Part shown: piece by piece, positions 26,147 to 34,679 of the stretch
How the letters are laid out: every line of letters starts with the position of its first letter
How positions within the stretch are numbered: the first letter of the stretch is position 1
From: Candidatus Zixiibacteriota bacterium
Lineage (GTDB): Bacteria > Zixibacteria > MSB-5A5 > GN15 > PGXB01
Reading direction: 5' to 3'
DNA length: 64,000 bases
Assembly (NCBI GenBank): GCA_900498245.1
Contig: LS998015.1
Location: forward strand, 861,125-925,124
Made by a program: the position numbers and the translations under genes
The notes under the pieces: generated by a model
The model's database searches: none
Told to the model about the DNA's origin: nothing
The model's input: only the letters and a program-made list of their open reading frames with translations

Positions 26147-26177
26147 ACCTGCGACCAATAGGCCGCAGGTTTTTTTG
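26147..26177 (+). terminator. Terminator of the CHAT-subtilase operon
   Basis: ACCTGCG (26147-26153) pairs with CGCAGGT (26164-26170), followed by a T-run to 26176. A second hairpin (TGTCCC-TGAC-GGGACA, 26176-26191) follows directly. Confidence 0.8.
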
Positions 26178-26367
26178 TCCCTGACGGGACAGGTATGTCC
26201 CCACCGGTTCATCCCGGATTTTTAGCATCTATTGAAAGCCGAATGTGACCATTTTTTCCTCTTTTTGCCGAACGGACCTGAACGAAAAGTCCCGTTCTCC
26301 TCTCTGTATCCATAGAATGAACAAAACAGCCAACCATAATTTATCTAAAACATTTTGGAGGTTTAAG

Positions 26368-27351
26368 ATGAAACGTTTTTGGACCGTCTTCGGATTATTG
26401 ACCCTTGCGGCCATGATCGCCGTAATCGGCGGCTGCTCGCGCGATAACGTGGCCGGGCCGACCGGCAGTTTTGCCGACAATACCGGCTGGGTGATCCCCT
26501 CTCTGGTGGCTTCTCCGGGCGATTCGGTGCAGTTCACGGCCCGCGTGAGAACGATGGATCAGAACCGCCTGATGCTGACCTTTATGGGCTTGAGCGATAC
26601 CGTTATCGCCACCCACAATTGCGAAATAGTTCGCCTCAATAACACGGGCGAAACGCCCATACCGTTCTCCGATATTCATAATGGCGATTCCCTCAAAATT
26701 AATGGCGTCAAACAGCAGAATCAGTACATTCTGGCGTACAAAATTCAGAATTGCACGGGAGACTGCTACAAATATGATCTGGCCTTCCGCGACACCATCA
26801 TCTCGATCGATTATGATGCCATGACCTTTACCGTGGCCAATCGCACCGAGGTCATAACGGTCGATGAAAACACCGAAATCTGGGGAAATATCGTCCATCA
26901 ATACGGCTATGACAATCGGGTCAACGGCGATACTCCGCCGAGCGGCGGAGCCGGAAAATTGATCTATCAGTATCAGTTCATGTCTTCTTCGCGTGATACC
27001 ACGCTGACTTTTGCCGACCTGACTATCGGGGATGTGGTCGAGGTGAAGGCCGATATCGTTGACGAGAGTACTCTTCTCGCGGTTAAAATAAAAGTCGCCA
27101 ACTGCCTCGATCAGGAACCGCAGTGCACGCAGTTTACCGCTCCTCTGGCGAGCGTCGACGTCGATGGCAAAATCGTGACGTGGGAAGGAAACAGCTGGAT
27201 CGGGTTGGTCTGCAAAGGGAGCCAGCTATTGGCCGCCGATGGGACCGAATTGACCCTGGCCGATTTTGCGGTGGGAGAAAATGTCGCTGTCAAGGGGCTT
27301 CCACTGACCGGCGATACGTTGAAAGTCTGCAAGATGCAGAAGGTTGATTGA
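26368..27351 (+). CDS. DUF5666-repeat lipoprotein
   Basis: A 327-residue lipoprotein: the signal peptide ends in the lipobox IGGC-S. The rest is three repeats of a small beta-barrel fold of DUF5666 type, roughly 45-135, 140-250 and 255-325. Each repeat has the order 'modified metal-like strand, then FADLxxGDxVxVKA, then AxKIxV' (for example LTFADLTIGDVVEVKADIVD). DUF5666 proteins are of unknown function, often periplasmic. The ATG at 26368 is chosen for GGAGG nine bases upstream and the lipoprotein signal; a longer frame begins at 26245 but lacks both. Confidence 0.85.
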   Translation: MKRFWTVFGLLTLAAMIAVIGGCSRDNVAGPTGSFADNTGWVIPSLVASPGDSVQFTARVRTMDQNRLMLTFMGLSDTVIATHNCEIVRLNNTGETPIPFSDIHNGDSLKINGVKQQNQYILAYKIQNCTGDCYKYDLAFRDTIISIDYDAMTFTVANRTEVITVDENTEIWGNIVHQYGYDNRVNGDTPPSGGAGKLIYQYQFMSSSRDTTLTFADLTIGDVVEVKADIVDESTLLAVKIKVANCLDQEPQCTQFTAPLASVDVDGKIVTWEGNSWIGLVCKGSQLLAADGTELTLADFAVGENVAVKGLPLTGDTLKVCKMQKVD

Positions 27352-27415
27352 GTAAATAGGGACGGTCACAGGGGAACCATCCGTCCCGACTTTGCCTCCG
27401 AATAAGGGGTGTCAA

Positions 27416-27445
27416 GGGTGAGCGTTACCGCGCTCACCCGTCTTT
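27416..27445 (+). terminator. Terminator after the DUF5666 lipoprotein
   Basis: GGGTGAGCG pairs perfectly with CGCTCACCC around TTACCG, followed by a T-rich tail. A weaker hairpin (GGGACGG with CCGTCCC, 27359-27387) lies just upstream. Confidence 0.85.
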
Positions 27446-27565
27446 TATTCGTCTTAATTTTGCGTCAATTTTGGGGACAGGTCACATCTGGGGTTCCTTC
27501 TTCCCACGGGCGTGATGGCAAAAAATGTCGTAAATTGATGTTTTCTGCAAATGCCTGAATAAAAA

Positions 27566-27638
27566 TAGCGGTACGGGGAATCGAACCCCGGTTTGATGGC
27601 TGAGAACCACCCGTCCTGGGCCACTAGACGATACCGCC
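27566..27638 (-). tRNA. tRNA-Glu (anticodon CTC)
   Basis: On the minus strand a 73-base cloverleaf folds: acceptor GGCGGTA with TACCGCT, a D-arm with TCGTCTAGTGGCC as in other tRNA-Glu, anticodon loop TTCTCAG (anticodon CTC) and T-arm GGGGTTCGATTCCCC. The 3' CCA is not encoded. Five T residues follow the 3' end. Confidence 0.95.
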
Positions 27639-27661
27639 ATAGAGACGCCCGACTTCGGCCG

Positions 27662-27689
27662 AATATAATCAGTTTTGAGTCTTTGTCAA
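27662..27689 (-). promoter_or_regulatory. Promoter of tRNA-Glu
   Basis: On the minus strand a perfect TTGACA (27684-27689) and TATATT (27662-27667) are separated by 16 bases, about 25 bases ahead of the mature tRNA 5' end. Confidence 0.75.
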
Positions 27690-27696
27690 GTCTGCC

Positions 27697-27725
27697 TTGT
27701 TTTGAGGCTTTGAAGCACTTATATT
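27697..27725 (+). promoter_or_regulatory. Candidate promoter of the LonB-like gene
   Basis: TTGTTT (27697-27702) and TATATT (27720-27725) are 17 bases apart. Transcription would begin about 25 bases before the GTG start. The -35 is weak; a TATAAT closer to the gene lacks a -35. Confidence 0.35.
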
Positions 27726-27756
27726 TACGGCAACATATAATTTTGGAGGTCCGCCC

Positions 27757-30252
27757 GTGCCCAATAAATCTTCTGAACTCAAAGCCAAAGATCTCACTCC
27801 CCGGATAGATTTCAAAAAATTGAATATCTCGTCGTCCAAAGACGCCGAGCCCTGTTGCAGTGTTATCGGTCAGGAGCGGGCGGTCAAAGCCATCCGCCTC
27901 GGTCTTAAGATCCACAGCCGCGGTTATAATATTTTTGTCACCGGGCTGACCGGAACGGGACGATCCACCACCATCAAGCAACTTCTCGAGGAACTCGATC
28001 ATTTCAAGCCGGATCTTCAGGATGTCTGCTATGTCAACAATTTTCAGTCTCCCGATTCCCCGATAGCCCTGATTTTCAAAGCGGGCGAGGGGCGGGTCTT
28101 CAAGCGCGATGTCGAGTACATGATCGCCAGTCTGCGCAAGTCGATTCCCAAAGTCTTCATGAGCCAGGATTACAAAGCGAAACGAAGCGCCATCGCCTCG
28201 GATTTCGGGGATCGCCAGAAAAAATTTATCAACGATTTCGAGAAGAAGATGTCCGACGAGGGCTTTGTCATGGTCCAATTGCAGGTCGGCCTGGGAGTTC
28301 ATAACGAACTCCAGCCCCTGGTCGATAATGAGCCGGTTTCGGTGGGAAAACTCGAGCAGTTGGTGAAGGAAGGAAAATTCGCGGCCCAGAAACTGGAGGA
28401 AATCGAGCAGAAACTGGAACGTCTCAAACGGGAAATGTCGGTGGTTGAAATCGAGTCGAAAAAACTAGCGATGAAAATGGAAGAGGCCCTGGAGAAACTG
28501 GATCAATCGATTATTTCTCCTCTCATCATAGACAAAATCGATGTTCTTAAAAAGAAATTCCCGGACAAGAAGGTCGTCGGCTATCTCGATCAAGCAGCGG
28601 CCACACTCCTCGGGGAACTGGATCGTTTCCGCGAAGCCACCCCGCGGCGGGGCGAAGAGGAGGCGCCGCCGTTCCGCAAGAGAGAACCGTTCGAAGAGTT
28701 CACCATTAATCTCATCCTTGACAATTCCGAGACGCAAAAAACGCCGGTTATCGTGGAGCATTCCCCGTCGTACCGCAATCTTTTCGGAAGCACCGAACGA
28801 GTGGTCGACAGGTACGGTTACTGGCGGACCGATTTTTCCCGGATTCGGGCCGGCTCGCTTCTCAAGGCCTCGGGGGGATTTCTTGTCCTCCACGCCATGG
28901 ATCTGTTCACCGAGGTCGGGGTCTGGCAGCCATTGAAACGGGCCCTTATGACCGGACTTCTGGAGATCGGCAGTTTTGATCCTTTCTATATGATGGCCGG
29001 TTCGGGGCTGAAGCCGGAGCCGCTTCCGATCAAATTGAAAGTGGTTCTTATAGGCGAGCGGCGCATCTATAACGCCCTTCTCGAACTCGAAGAGGATTTC
29101 AAGAAAATTTTCAAAATCAAGGCGGAATTCGATTCGCAGATGAAAATGGATGATACCGCCCTGCGGCAGTACGTCTCTTTCGTGCGCAAGATTACCGAGG
29201 AAGACAGCCTCCCGGCGTTCGACAATTCCGCTCTCGAAGCGATTGCCGCGCAGGGGAGCCGTCTGGCGGGGCGCAAGGATCGAATCTCGACCCGGTTCAC
29301 CAATATCGCCGATTTGATCCGCGAGGCGGCACTGGTCGCCGGGGAAGCGAAACATAAAATGGTCAAAGCCGGAGATGTCATACAGGCGATCCGCCAGGGA
29401 CAGGAGCGGGTCAATCTGATTGAGGATCGGATTCAGGAAATGTATGACAATGACCTCCTTTTGATTTCGACGACCGGCAAGGCGGTCGGGCAGATTAACG
29501 GCCTTTCGGTTTTCGATACCGGCGAGTACGCGTTCGGGCGTCCCACCCGTCTGACCGTCAGCGTCTCGGTCGGCCGCGCTGGGGTGATAAATATTGAGCG
29601 CGAGGCGGAACTCTCCGGGCCGATTCATAACAAAGGGGTGCTGGTTTTGAGCGGTTATCTGCGGGGCAAATTCGCCAAGAGCAAACCGCTCGTGATGTCG
29701 GCGTCGATCTGTTTCGAGCAGTCTTATTCGGGGGTCGACGGTGACTCGGCCTCGTCGACCGAAATCTACGCTATCCTTTCGGCCCTTGCCGGCCTTCCGA
29801 TCGATCAGGGGATCGCGGTCACCGGCTCGGTCAACCAGTTGGGACTGATACAGCCGATCGGCGGGGTGAATGAAAAAATCGAAGGATTTTTCGCGGTCTG
29901 CAAGGCCAAGGGACTGACCGGCAAGCAGGGGGTTGTCATACCGGTACAGAACGTGGCCGATTTGCACCTTAAGGATGAAGTCGTACAGGCGGTGGAGAAG
30001 GGGAAATTTCATATCTATCCGGCGACGACCATTGACGAAGGCATCCAAATCCTGACCGGCAAGCCGGCCGGGAAGGACCTTCCCAAGGGCGGCTTCACTG
30101 CTGGCTCGGTGTTCGATCTGGTCGATAAGGCGCTCGACAAGATGGCCAAGGAGTTTAAAGAGAGCGAACAGCGCGGCAACGATAATAATAAAAAGGCCGC
30201 CAAGAAGAAAGCTCCCGAACCGCCCAAAAAACGGAAGCCGAAAAGGAAATAG
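27757..30252 (+). CDS. LonB-like ATP-dependent serine protease
   Basis: An 831-residue protease of the AAA_32/LonB group. The P-loop near residue 65 reads TGLTGTGRST, with Arg in place of the usual Lys, as in many members of this subgroup. A coiled-coil stretch (about 205-250) follows, then the AAA remainder. The C-terminal Lon protease domain has the catalytic Ser in GVDGDSASS and the Lys in IGGVNEKIEG. The C-terminus is a short Lys-rich tail. The start is GTG with GGAGG seven bases upstream. It is expected to degrade damaged proteins. It is monocistronic. Confidence 0.92.
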   Translation: MPNKSSELKAKDLTPRIDFKKLNISSSKDAEPCCSVIGQERAVKAIRLGLKIHSRGYNIFVTGLTGTGRSTTIKQLLEELDHFKPDLQDVCYVNNFQSPDSPIALIFKAGEGRVFKRDVEYMIASLRKSIPKVFMSQDYKAKRSAIASDFGDRQKKFINDFEKKMSDEGFVMVQLQVGLGVHNELQPLVDNEPVSVGKLEQLVKEGKFAAQKLEEIEQKLERLKREMSVVEIESKKLAMKMEEALEKLDQSIISPLIIDKIDVLKKKFPDKKVVGYLDQAAATLLGELDRFREATPRRGEEEAPPFRKREPFEEFTINLILDNSETQKTPVIVEHSPSYRNLFGSTERVVDRYGYWRTDFSRIRAGSLLKASGGFLVLHAMDLFTEVGVWQPLKRALMTGLLEIGSFDPFYMMAGSGLKPEPLPIKLKVVLIGERRIYNALLELEEDFKKIFKIKAEFDSQMKMDDTALRQYVSFVRKITEEDSLPAFDNSALEAIAAQGSRLAGRKDRISTRFTNIADLIREAALVAGEAKHKMVKAGDVIQAIRQGQERVNLIEDRIQEMYDNDLLLISTTGKAVGQINGLSVFDTGEYAFGRPTRLTVSVSVGRAGVINIEREAELSGPIHNKGVLVLSGYLRGKFAKSKPLVMSASICFEQSYSGVDGDSASSTEIYAILSALAGLPIDQGIAVTGSVNQLGLIQPIGGVNEKIEGFFAVCKAKGLTGKQGVVIPVQNVADLHLKDEVVQAVEKGKFHIYPATTIDEGIQILTGKPAGKDLPKGGFTAGSVFDLVDKALDKMAKEFKESEQRGNDNNKKAAKKKAPEPPKKRKPKRK

Positions 30253-31007
30253 ATTTCCGGCCGGCCGGGCGGTCCGGCGACCGCCGGATCATCCGCCATC
30301 CTTTCATGCAACGTCTTCCTGACGCCCACCCCAAGGGGTGGGTTACCCGTTGCGGAACAACAACATAACTTTTCATATAAAGAAACGAAGCCGGTTGATT
30401 TTTGGGTGTAAGGGGGTGGGTGGTATAGGGATGGGGGAGATTTGGGTTCGCTTTCTGATACAAAAGGGGGCCCCATTTTTAGTGTCTTTTCTGTCAAGCG
30501 GTTGCAGAGTTTGAGATTACGGGAATGTTTCGGCGCAAATTCAGGCGTCATTTGGCGGGCGCAATGACCGATCGGGTTTTGATAATATACGGGCATATTT
30601 TTGGACCTCTCTGTACCTATTGGCCCCCTGAACCGAGCCACACCAAATTGATACCAAAATTGCACCGTGCATGTGGCGCGGGGTCACATCTCGGACAAGA
30701 GTCCTCGGCAAGACCCCGCGCAACTTTGGAAATTGCAGGTCGAGTTCCGAATCCGGCCTTTGACGGATGAGTAACCCGACATCTATTTTTCTTGGAATCT
30801 GGATTTATGGCTATATATTGGTTGTACCATTGGGGTTTATGGCATTATGCGAATAATTCGGGAAATTGGATTTAAGTTTATAGATAGGTGTTGAAGAATG
30901 AAATATCATGGTGTCAAGACCGTCGCCACATGCCATCCCCTCCCAACCGATCGAGGTCTTGACCTACGCTGGCTGGCTTTCGGCCATAGTGGTCGAATAA
31001 AATATTT
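30253..31007. repeat. 755-base repeat- and hairpin-rich intergenic region
   Basis: No credible gene. Several perfect dyads are seen: GGCGGT/ACCGCC (30268-30285), CCCACCCC-AA-GGGGTGGG (30325-30342), GCGCGGGGTC/GACCCCGCGC (30676-30721) and TCAAGACC/GGTCTTGA (30914-30962). The last continues as GACCTACG, the same ending as repeats near 33.3 kb. A G-rich tract at 30412-30437 could form a G-quadruplex. Confidence 0.6.
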
Positions 31008-31712
31008 ATGAAATGCTATACAGACTCACTCCTTCAATATTTGCCAAAAGGTCTGCGATATATGATGGTCTGCGGGCTGATGCTATTTTTTATTTCGGCC
31101 TGCGGGCACACGCGATATACAAAGTGTTTTCGTTTTGAAGAGAACATTTCTCAGGAACCGGAAAAGGCTAATACTTGGGAGGAATGGCGGCAACTGAATA
31201 ACATAAGCGACGTTTTCGGGCATTGGAATATTAGTCTTGCGGTCTATTCCATGTTAGAAGACTACCCCGGGGAAAGGGCCGGAGCACCTATAGAAAAAGA
31301 AGACGATAAGGGAGAAAATCGATTCAGGACGGAGATTTTTAATGAGAACAGCAGGAATCCGATTCACTGGATCTGGAAAGATAACCATATGGAAACTGAC
31401 AGACCCATTTTGGATGAGTGGATCGATATTGATACTGTATATTTTGTTTTTCTCCCGTCGGAAGACAGCACTTATGCCATTCTGGATAGTGCCGCTATTG
31501 AGGAACCTCCGCTGTGGATTTGGCGATTTGGGATCGCATATCCTTTCAAATTGATCACTATTCCGTCGACTGTCGATAAGCTCCGTATAGAATTCACGGC
31601 GCGATTGTTCAGGGAGCGGGAAGGAATGATTGCGGATACTACAATCCGGAAAGAGATGGTACGATACGAAAGCAAATCCAAAGGGGATTATTGGTGGAAC
31701 CGCCGAGACTGA
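31008..31712 (+). CDS. Putative lipoprotein, unknown function
   Basis: A 234-residue protein I do not recognise. A hydrophobic stretch followed by FFISAC-G (Cys32) looks like a lipobox, but the n-region is long if translation starts at 31008. The ATG pair at 31062/31065 would give a more usual lipoprotein signal and is a fair alternative; neither start has a strong ribosome-binding site. The mature part is mixed alpha/beta and Trp-rich, with several short acidic segments. It stands alone between two repeat-rich zones. Confidence 0.6.
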   Translation: MKCYTDSLLQYLPKGLRYMMVCGLMLFFISACGHTRYTKCFRFEENISQEPEKANTWEEWRQLNNISDVFGHWNISLAVYSMLEDYPGERAGAPIEKEDDKGENRFRTEIFNENSRNPIHWIWKDNHMETDRPILDEWIDIDTVYFVFLPSEDSTYAILDSAAIEEPPLWIWRFGIAYPFKLITIPSTVDKLRIEFTARLFREREGMIADTTIRKEMVRYESKSKGDYWWNRRD

Positions 31713-31788
31713 CCGCGCCGACCCGATAAACAATAGAAGACTGTTGTGCGATACGGCGGGAATTTATTGGGGCACTGAATAGGCCTGT

Positions 31789-33006
31789 TTATTTCCGCCA
31801 ATTGCCTTTGAAATTGAGACTTTTCAGAAATTGGTTCAGAGTCTCGTGGAAACTCCAGCCCGTCACCAAAGAAATCGTTAAAGTATTGCCGGAAAGATCG
31901 GTTCCTTTCGGGTTAGAATAGTTGACGATGCCGTATTTGACTATGGCGCCAATATAGCACCCGGTGCGCTGGTCGAGAAAGAATCTCTGCCGAAGGCCAA
32001 GATCGATCCCCAGCGATCCGTGACTGACAAATTCCTCAGGATCGCCGGCGGTCTTGATACTATAGATGACATCATAACCGATCCCGGCGAAAATGTCCGC
32101 ACTATATACAGCACGGTCAATTACTTTGAAGCCGCCCTCGATGCCGAAAAGCCAACTGTTGAATTTATCGGTGGATGTCAAATGGCCCAAGCTGTCCACA
32201 GTAAAGTTATTTTTTGCCGATAAAAATCGGCCGCTGATCACCGCATCGACCCTGAATTTCGGCCATTCGCTGCCTAATTGTATGCCAATATCAGGATGGT
32301 TGCCCAGGATTCGGTTGCTGCCCTGCGGCATCCAGCTACCGGCAAATATGCCAAAATGCCCTCGGGAAGGGAATTTTCGTTTGATCTGAAGTACGTACGA
32401 ATCATAACTCCTGCGAATCTCAGTATTCCGCATTTCCTTGGACTGAATAAGACTAAAAGCGCTGTCAAAGGAGCCGCTATAAAACAGGCCAAGGGCGCGA
32501 CCGGTCGATGAAATTTGAGGTTCCGACTCTATTTTGCGAGCCAGGTTGTCGATAAATTTGCTGAAATTGTCATGAGTGTTATCAACCGGTTGCGATGTTC
32601 CGTATAGATAATACCAGTCCTTCCATCTCATGAGATTTTCCTGCTCGCCTCGATACCAGAGCATTTGCGGAATTGTCGAGCGGCCGATCAAGGAATCGTC
32701 GAATTCCCCGTTGTCAGCGAGCAACAAAAGGCGCGTGTACTCCAGATTAAAGGCCGGTCCGCACTCCGTCTTTATATATTCAATGATATCAAAGATGGAA
32801 TCGGTCTGGTGCTCGTCGTACAGACGCGGGGTCTGCCGTTCAAAATTATAGTGATAAAGCCGGCAGTCCCCGGGATTTTCCCGTGACAGAAATTCGTGCA
32901 TATCCCGGAGTTCAGAGGGCATCATTTTTGTCATCCGGGCACAAGAAACTATCAAAAATAGCGGGATTAAAATTAGTAAGGAAATACATTGACGCCTAAA
33001 CAGCAT
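31789..33006 (-). CDS. Putative lipoprotein with C-terminal beta-barrel-like domain
   Basis: A 405-residue protein of unknown family. The signal peptide ends in LIVSC-A (Cys22). Residues 25-200 are helical with an RLLLLADNGEFDDSLIG segment. From about 215 (RGHFGIFAGSWMPQGSN) alternating strands with Gly/aromatic spacing resemble an outer-membrane or beta-sandwich domain. The neighbours on both sides are repeats and unrelated genes, so context gives no function. Confidence 0.65.
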   Translation of the reverse strand: MLFRRQCISLLILIPLFLIVSCARMTKMMPSELRDMHEFLSRENPGDCRLYHYNFERQTPRLYDEHQTDSIFDIIEYIKTECGPAFNLEYTRLLLLADNGEFDDSLIGRSTIPQMLWYRGEQENLMRWKDWYYLYGTSQPVDNTHDNFSKFIDNLARKIESEPQISSTGRALGLFYSGSFDSAFSLIQSKEMRNTEIRRSYDSYVLQIKRKFPSRGHFGIFAGSWMPQGSNRILGNHPDIGIQLGSEWPKFRVDAVISGRFLSAKNNFTVDSLGHLTSTDKFNSWLFGIEGGFKVIDRAVYSADIFAGIGYDVIYSIKTAGDPEEFVSHGSLGIDLGLRQRFFLDQRTGCYIGAIVKYGIVNYSNPKGTDLSGNTLTISLVTGWSFHETLNQFLKSLNFKGNWRK

Positions 33007-33466
33007 TGGATACTCCCTCGGTCAAGTTGACCTTATTATATCGTTTCGCAGAGGAAATGGCAAAAGAAAAATGGGGATCTTAAGACACCAGAAAAACCGG
33101 GTAAGACGCCCCTTGGGGTAGGCGACAGGATGATGTTTGATGGCGGGGGGAAACACCCCCTAATCCCGAAGAGCCGTCCCGCCCGTCCCGCAGTTTGGGG
33201 GTGGCACCCAGGGGCCAGAATCGCAAAGAGATGTCGGGTTTCTCATTCCGGCAGGAGCCGGGATTCGAGACCCGACCTACGAAGAAGATGTCAAGCCCCG
33301 AGTGGGCTTGACCTACGAAACTGTATTCTCATTTTGTCAAGCTCCCAATGAAACCCGGAATGACAATGAATAAAGAAAAGATGTCGGGTTTCTCTCCCGA
33401 CCAAGGGTCGGAGTCGGAACCGGACCTGTGAAGCCTTCTATTGGGATAGGGAATTATCCCTAAAGT
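33007..33466. repeat. Hairpin repeat cluster
   Basis: About 460 bases with no gene. Repeated phrases are seen: ATGTCGGGTTTCTC at 33231 and 33381, and GACCTACGAA after both the hairpin GTCGGGT/ACCCGAC (33233-33276) and the hairpin TCAAGCCC/GGGCTTGA (33291-33311). Another hairpin, GGGATA/TATCCC, lies at 33443-33460. These look like a dispersed palindromic repeat family. Confidence 0.65.
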
Positions 33467-33494
33467 GTCGTTCCCGCGTAGGCGGGAATCTAGG
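33467..33494 (+). repeat. Left inverted palindromic repeat of the GIY-YIG element
   Basis: It starts GTCGTTCCCGCGTAGGCGGG and is itself a hairpin (TTCCCGC-GTAG-GCGGGAA). Its reverse complement at 33791-33817 matches at 26 of 27 positions. Confidence 0.85.
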
Positions 33495-33496
33495 AC

Positions 33497-33781
33497 TTAA
33501 AGCAATTCATCGTAAAGATCGCGCCAGTCAGAATTCACGCTTTCAATGAGTCTCAATTTCCATTTCCGATTCCATTTTTTCAAACGCTTCTCGCGCAAGA
33601 TAGCGTCGGCGGCCTCCCCAAAAACTTCATAATAGACCAGATTATGCACTTTATATTTGCTGGTGAAACTCTCCTTCAAGTCGTTCCTATGCTCATAAAT
33701 CCGCTTTGCCAAGTTATTTGTGATTCCGATGTAAAGGGTTCCGTTTCTTTTGCTGGCAAGTATGTATACATAATAATTCAT
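33497..33781 (-). CDS. GIY-YIG family nuclease
   Basis: A 94-residue single-domain protein. The GIY-YIG core is present as YYVYILAS...GTLYIGIT followed by NNLAKRIYEHR (catalytic Arg) and the Glu-containing helix further on. Length is normal for the small UPF0213-like group. The gene starts and ends within a few bases of two inverted copies of a 27-bp palindromic repeat, which suggests a functional or mobile unit. There is no clear ribosome-binding site upstream of the ATG. Confidence 0.9.
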   Translation of the reverse strand: MNYYVYILASKRNGTLYIGITNNLAKRIYEHRNDLKESFTSKYKVHNLVYYEVFGEAADAILREKRLKKWNRKWKLRLIESVNSDWRDLYDELL

Positions 33782-33790
33782 ATTCTCTTT

Positions 33791-33817
33791 CTGGATTCCC
33801 GCCTACGCGGGAACGAC
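33791..33817 (-). repeat. Right inverted palindromic repeat of the GIY-YIG element
   Basis: This is the reverse complement of the left copy with one mismatch (CCAG in place of CTAG at the inner end). It lies 9 bases before the nuclease ATG. No target-site duplication is visible outside the pair. Confidence 0.85.
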
Positions 33818-34064
33818 ATAAGTTTGCCTTTTATTTCTATTGAATAGTTGTCTTCATCAGCATATTACCTTTCAAATAATATTATATATTTATCGGAGCA
33901 AAATTACGGGGATATATTAAACGTAAATACTGACACGGGCTGTCATATAATTTATCGTCTTGATTATTTGGTTGATTGTGATATGGCCAAAGATTATTTT
34001 TCGTACGCAACTTCTTTGAGCATATTGGCCGCAGGCATACATGAGCCGGAAAGGGCAGAGAACT

Positions 34065-34637
34065 ATGAGATATAAATTAATTAAGGTTATACTGGTAAGT
34101 TTTGGCATAATGACATTTTCGATCGCATCAGCGCAGAATAAAACCGAAACGGCATCAACCCCGGAAAGTGTCATGCAGAAGTTTTTCGAGGCGATGAAAG
34201 CGGGCGACGCCAAAACGGCGGCCGATTTAATGGACCCGCAAATCCTGAGCGATTTTGCGTCGGGAATGAAAAAAATTATCACAGCCACCGATAGTTCGAT
34301 TCGCGAACAGCAGTGGGGTGGGCTTATCCAAAGAGCGGGATCGCTTGACAAACTCCTGGCGCTCGATTCGGTGCAGATATTCGAGACCTTTTTGAAATTC
34401 AGTTTCGAACAGGAACAAGGAAACGAAATCTTCAAAAAGATATCATACAAAATTCTGGGGCATGTGATGGAGGGCGACGACAAGGCGCATGTTCTTTTCC
34501 GTGTCTATCCCGATTCGGCCGATGAAAGCACCTCGGCGCTCGATATTTTCAGTGTCCGCAAGCGGGGCGCCCAGTGGAAAGCGCTCTACCGCGGCGATAT
34601 GACCGGCGCCATGAACCTTCCGGCCGGGGAGAAGTAA
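34065..34637 (+). CDS. Secreted NTF2-like protein
   Basis: A 190-residue protein with a signal peptide (cleavage near residue 23, IASA-QN). The region ESVMQKFFEAMKAGDAKTAADLMDP is typical of NTF2-like/DUF4878 folds that bind small molecules or act as accessory domains. The ATG at 34065 has AAGGG nine bases upstream; the longer frame from 34041 would spoil the signal peptide. It lies 42 bases before the methyltransferase gene. Function unknown. Confidence 0.8.
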   Translation: MRYKLIKVILVSFGIMTFSIASAQNKTETASTPESVMQKFFEAMKAGDAKTAADLMDPQILSDFASGMKKIITATDSSIREQQWGGLIQRAGSLDKLLALDSVQIFETFLKFSFEQEQGNEIFKKISYKILGHVMEGDDKAHVLFRVYPDSADESTSALDIFSVRKRGAQWKALYRGDMTGAMNLPAGEK

Positions 34638-34679
34638 GGTTCAATTCGATTGCTGCGCCGAATGAACGGAAGATAAAAA

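Noticed and set aside
28465-30048. Long open frame antisense to the LonB-like gene
   Set aside because: It mirrors a well-supported protease, and its Arg/Asp/Gly-heavy composition with no motif is typical of a shadow frame.
30525-30770. Short open frame in the repeat-rich gap
   Set aside because: It overlaps hairpin repeats and has no coding character.
30253-33466. CRISPR array
   Set aside because: The repeats are few, irregularly spaced, palindromic and of differing sequence; there are no regular spacers and no cas genes.
33848-34075. Short open frame upstream of the NTF2-like gene
   Set aside because: TTG start without a ribosome-binding site, AT-rich composition and no motif; it is probably leader DNA.
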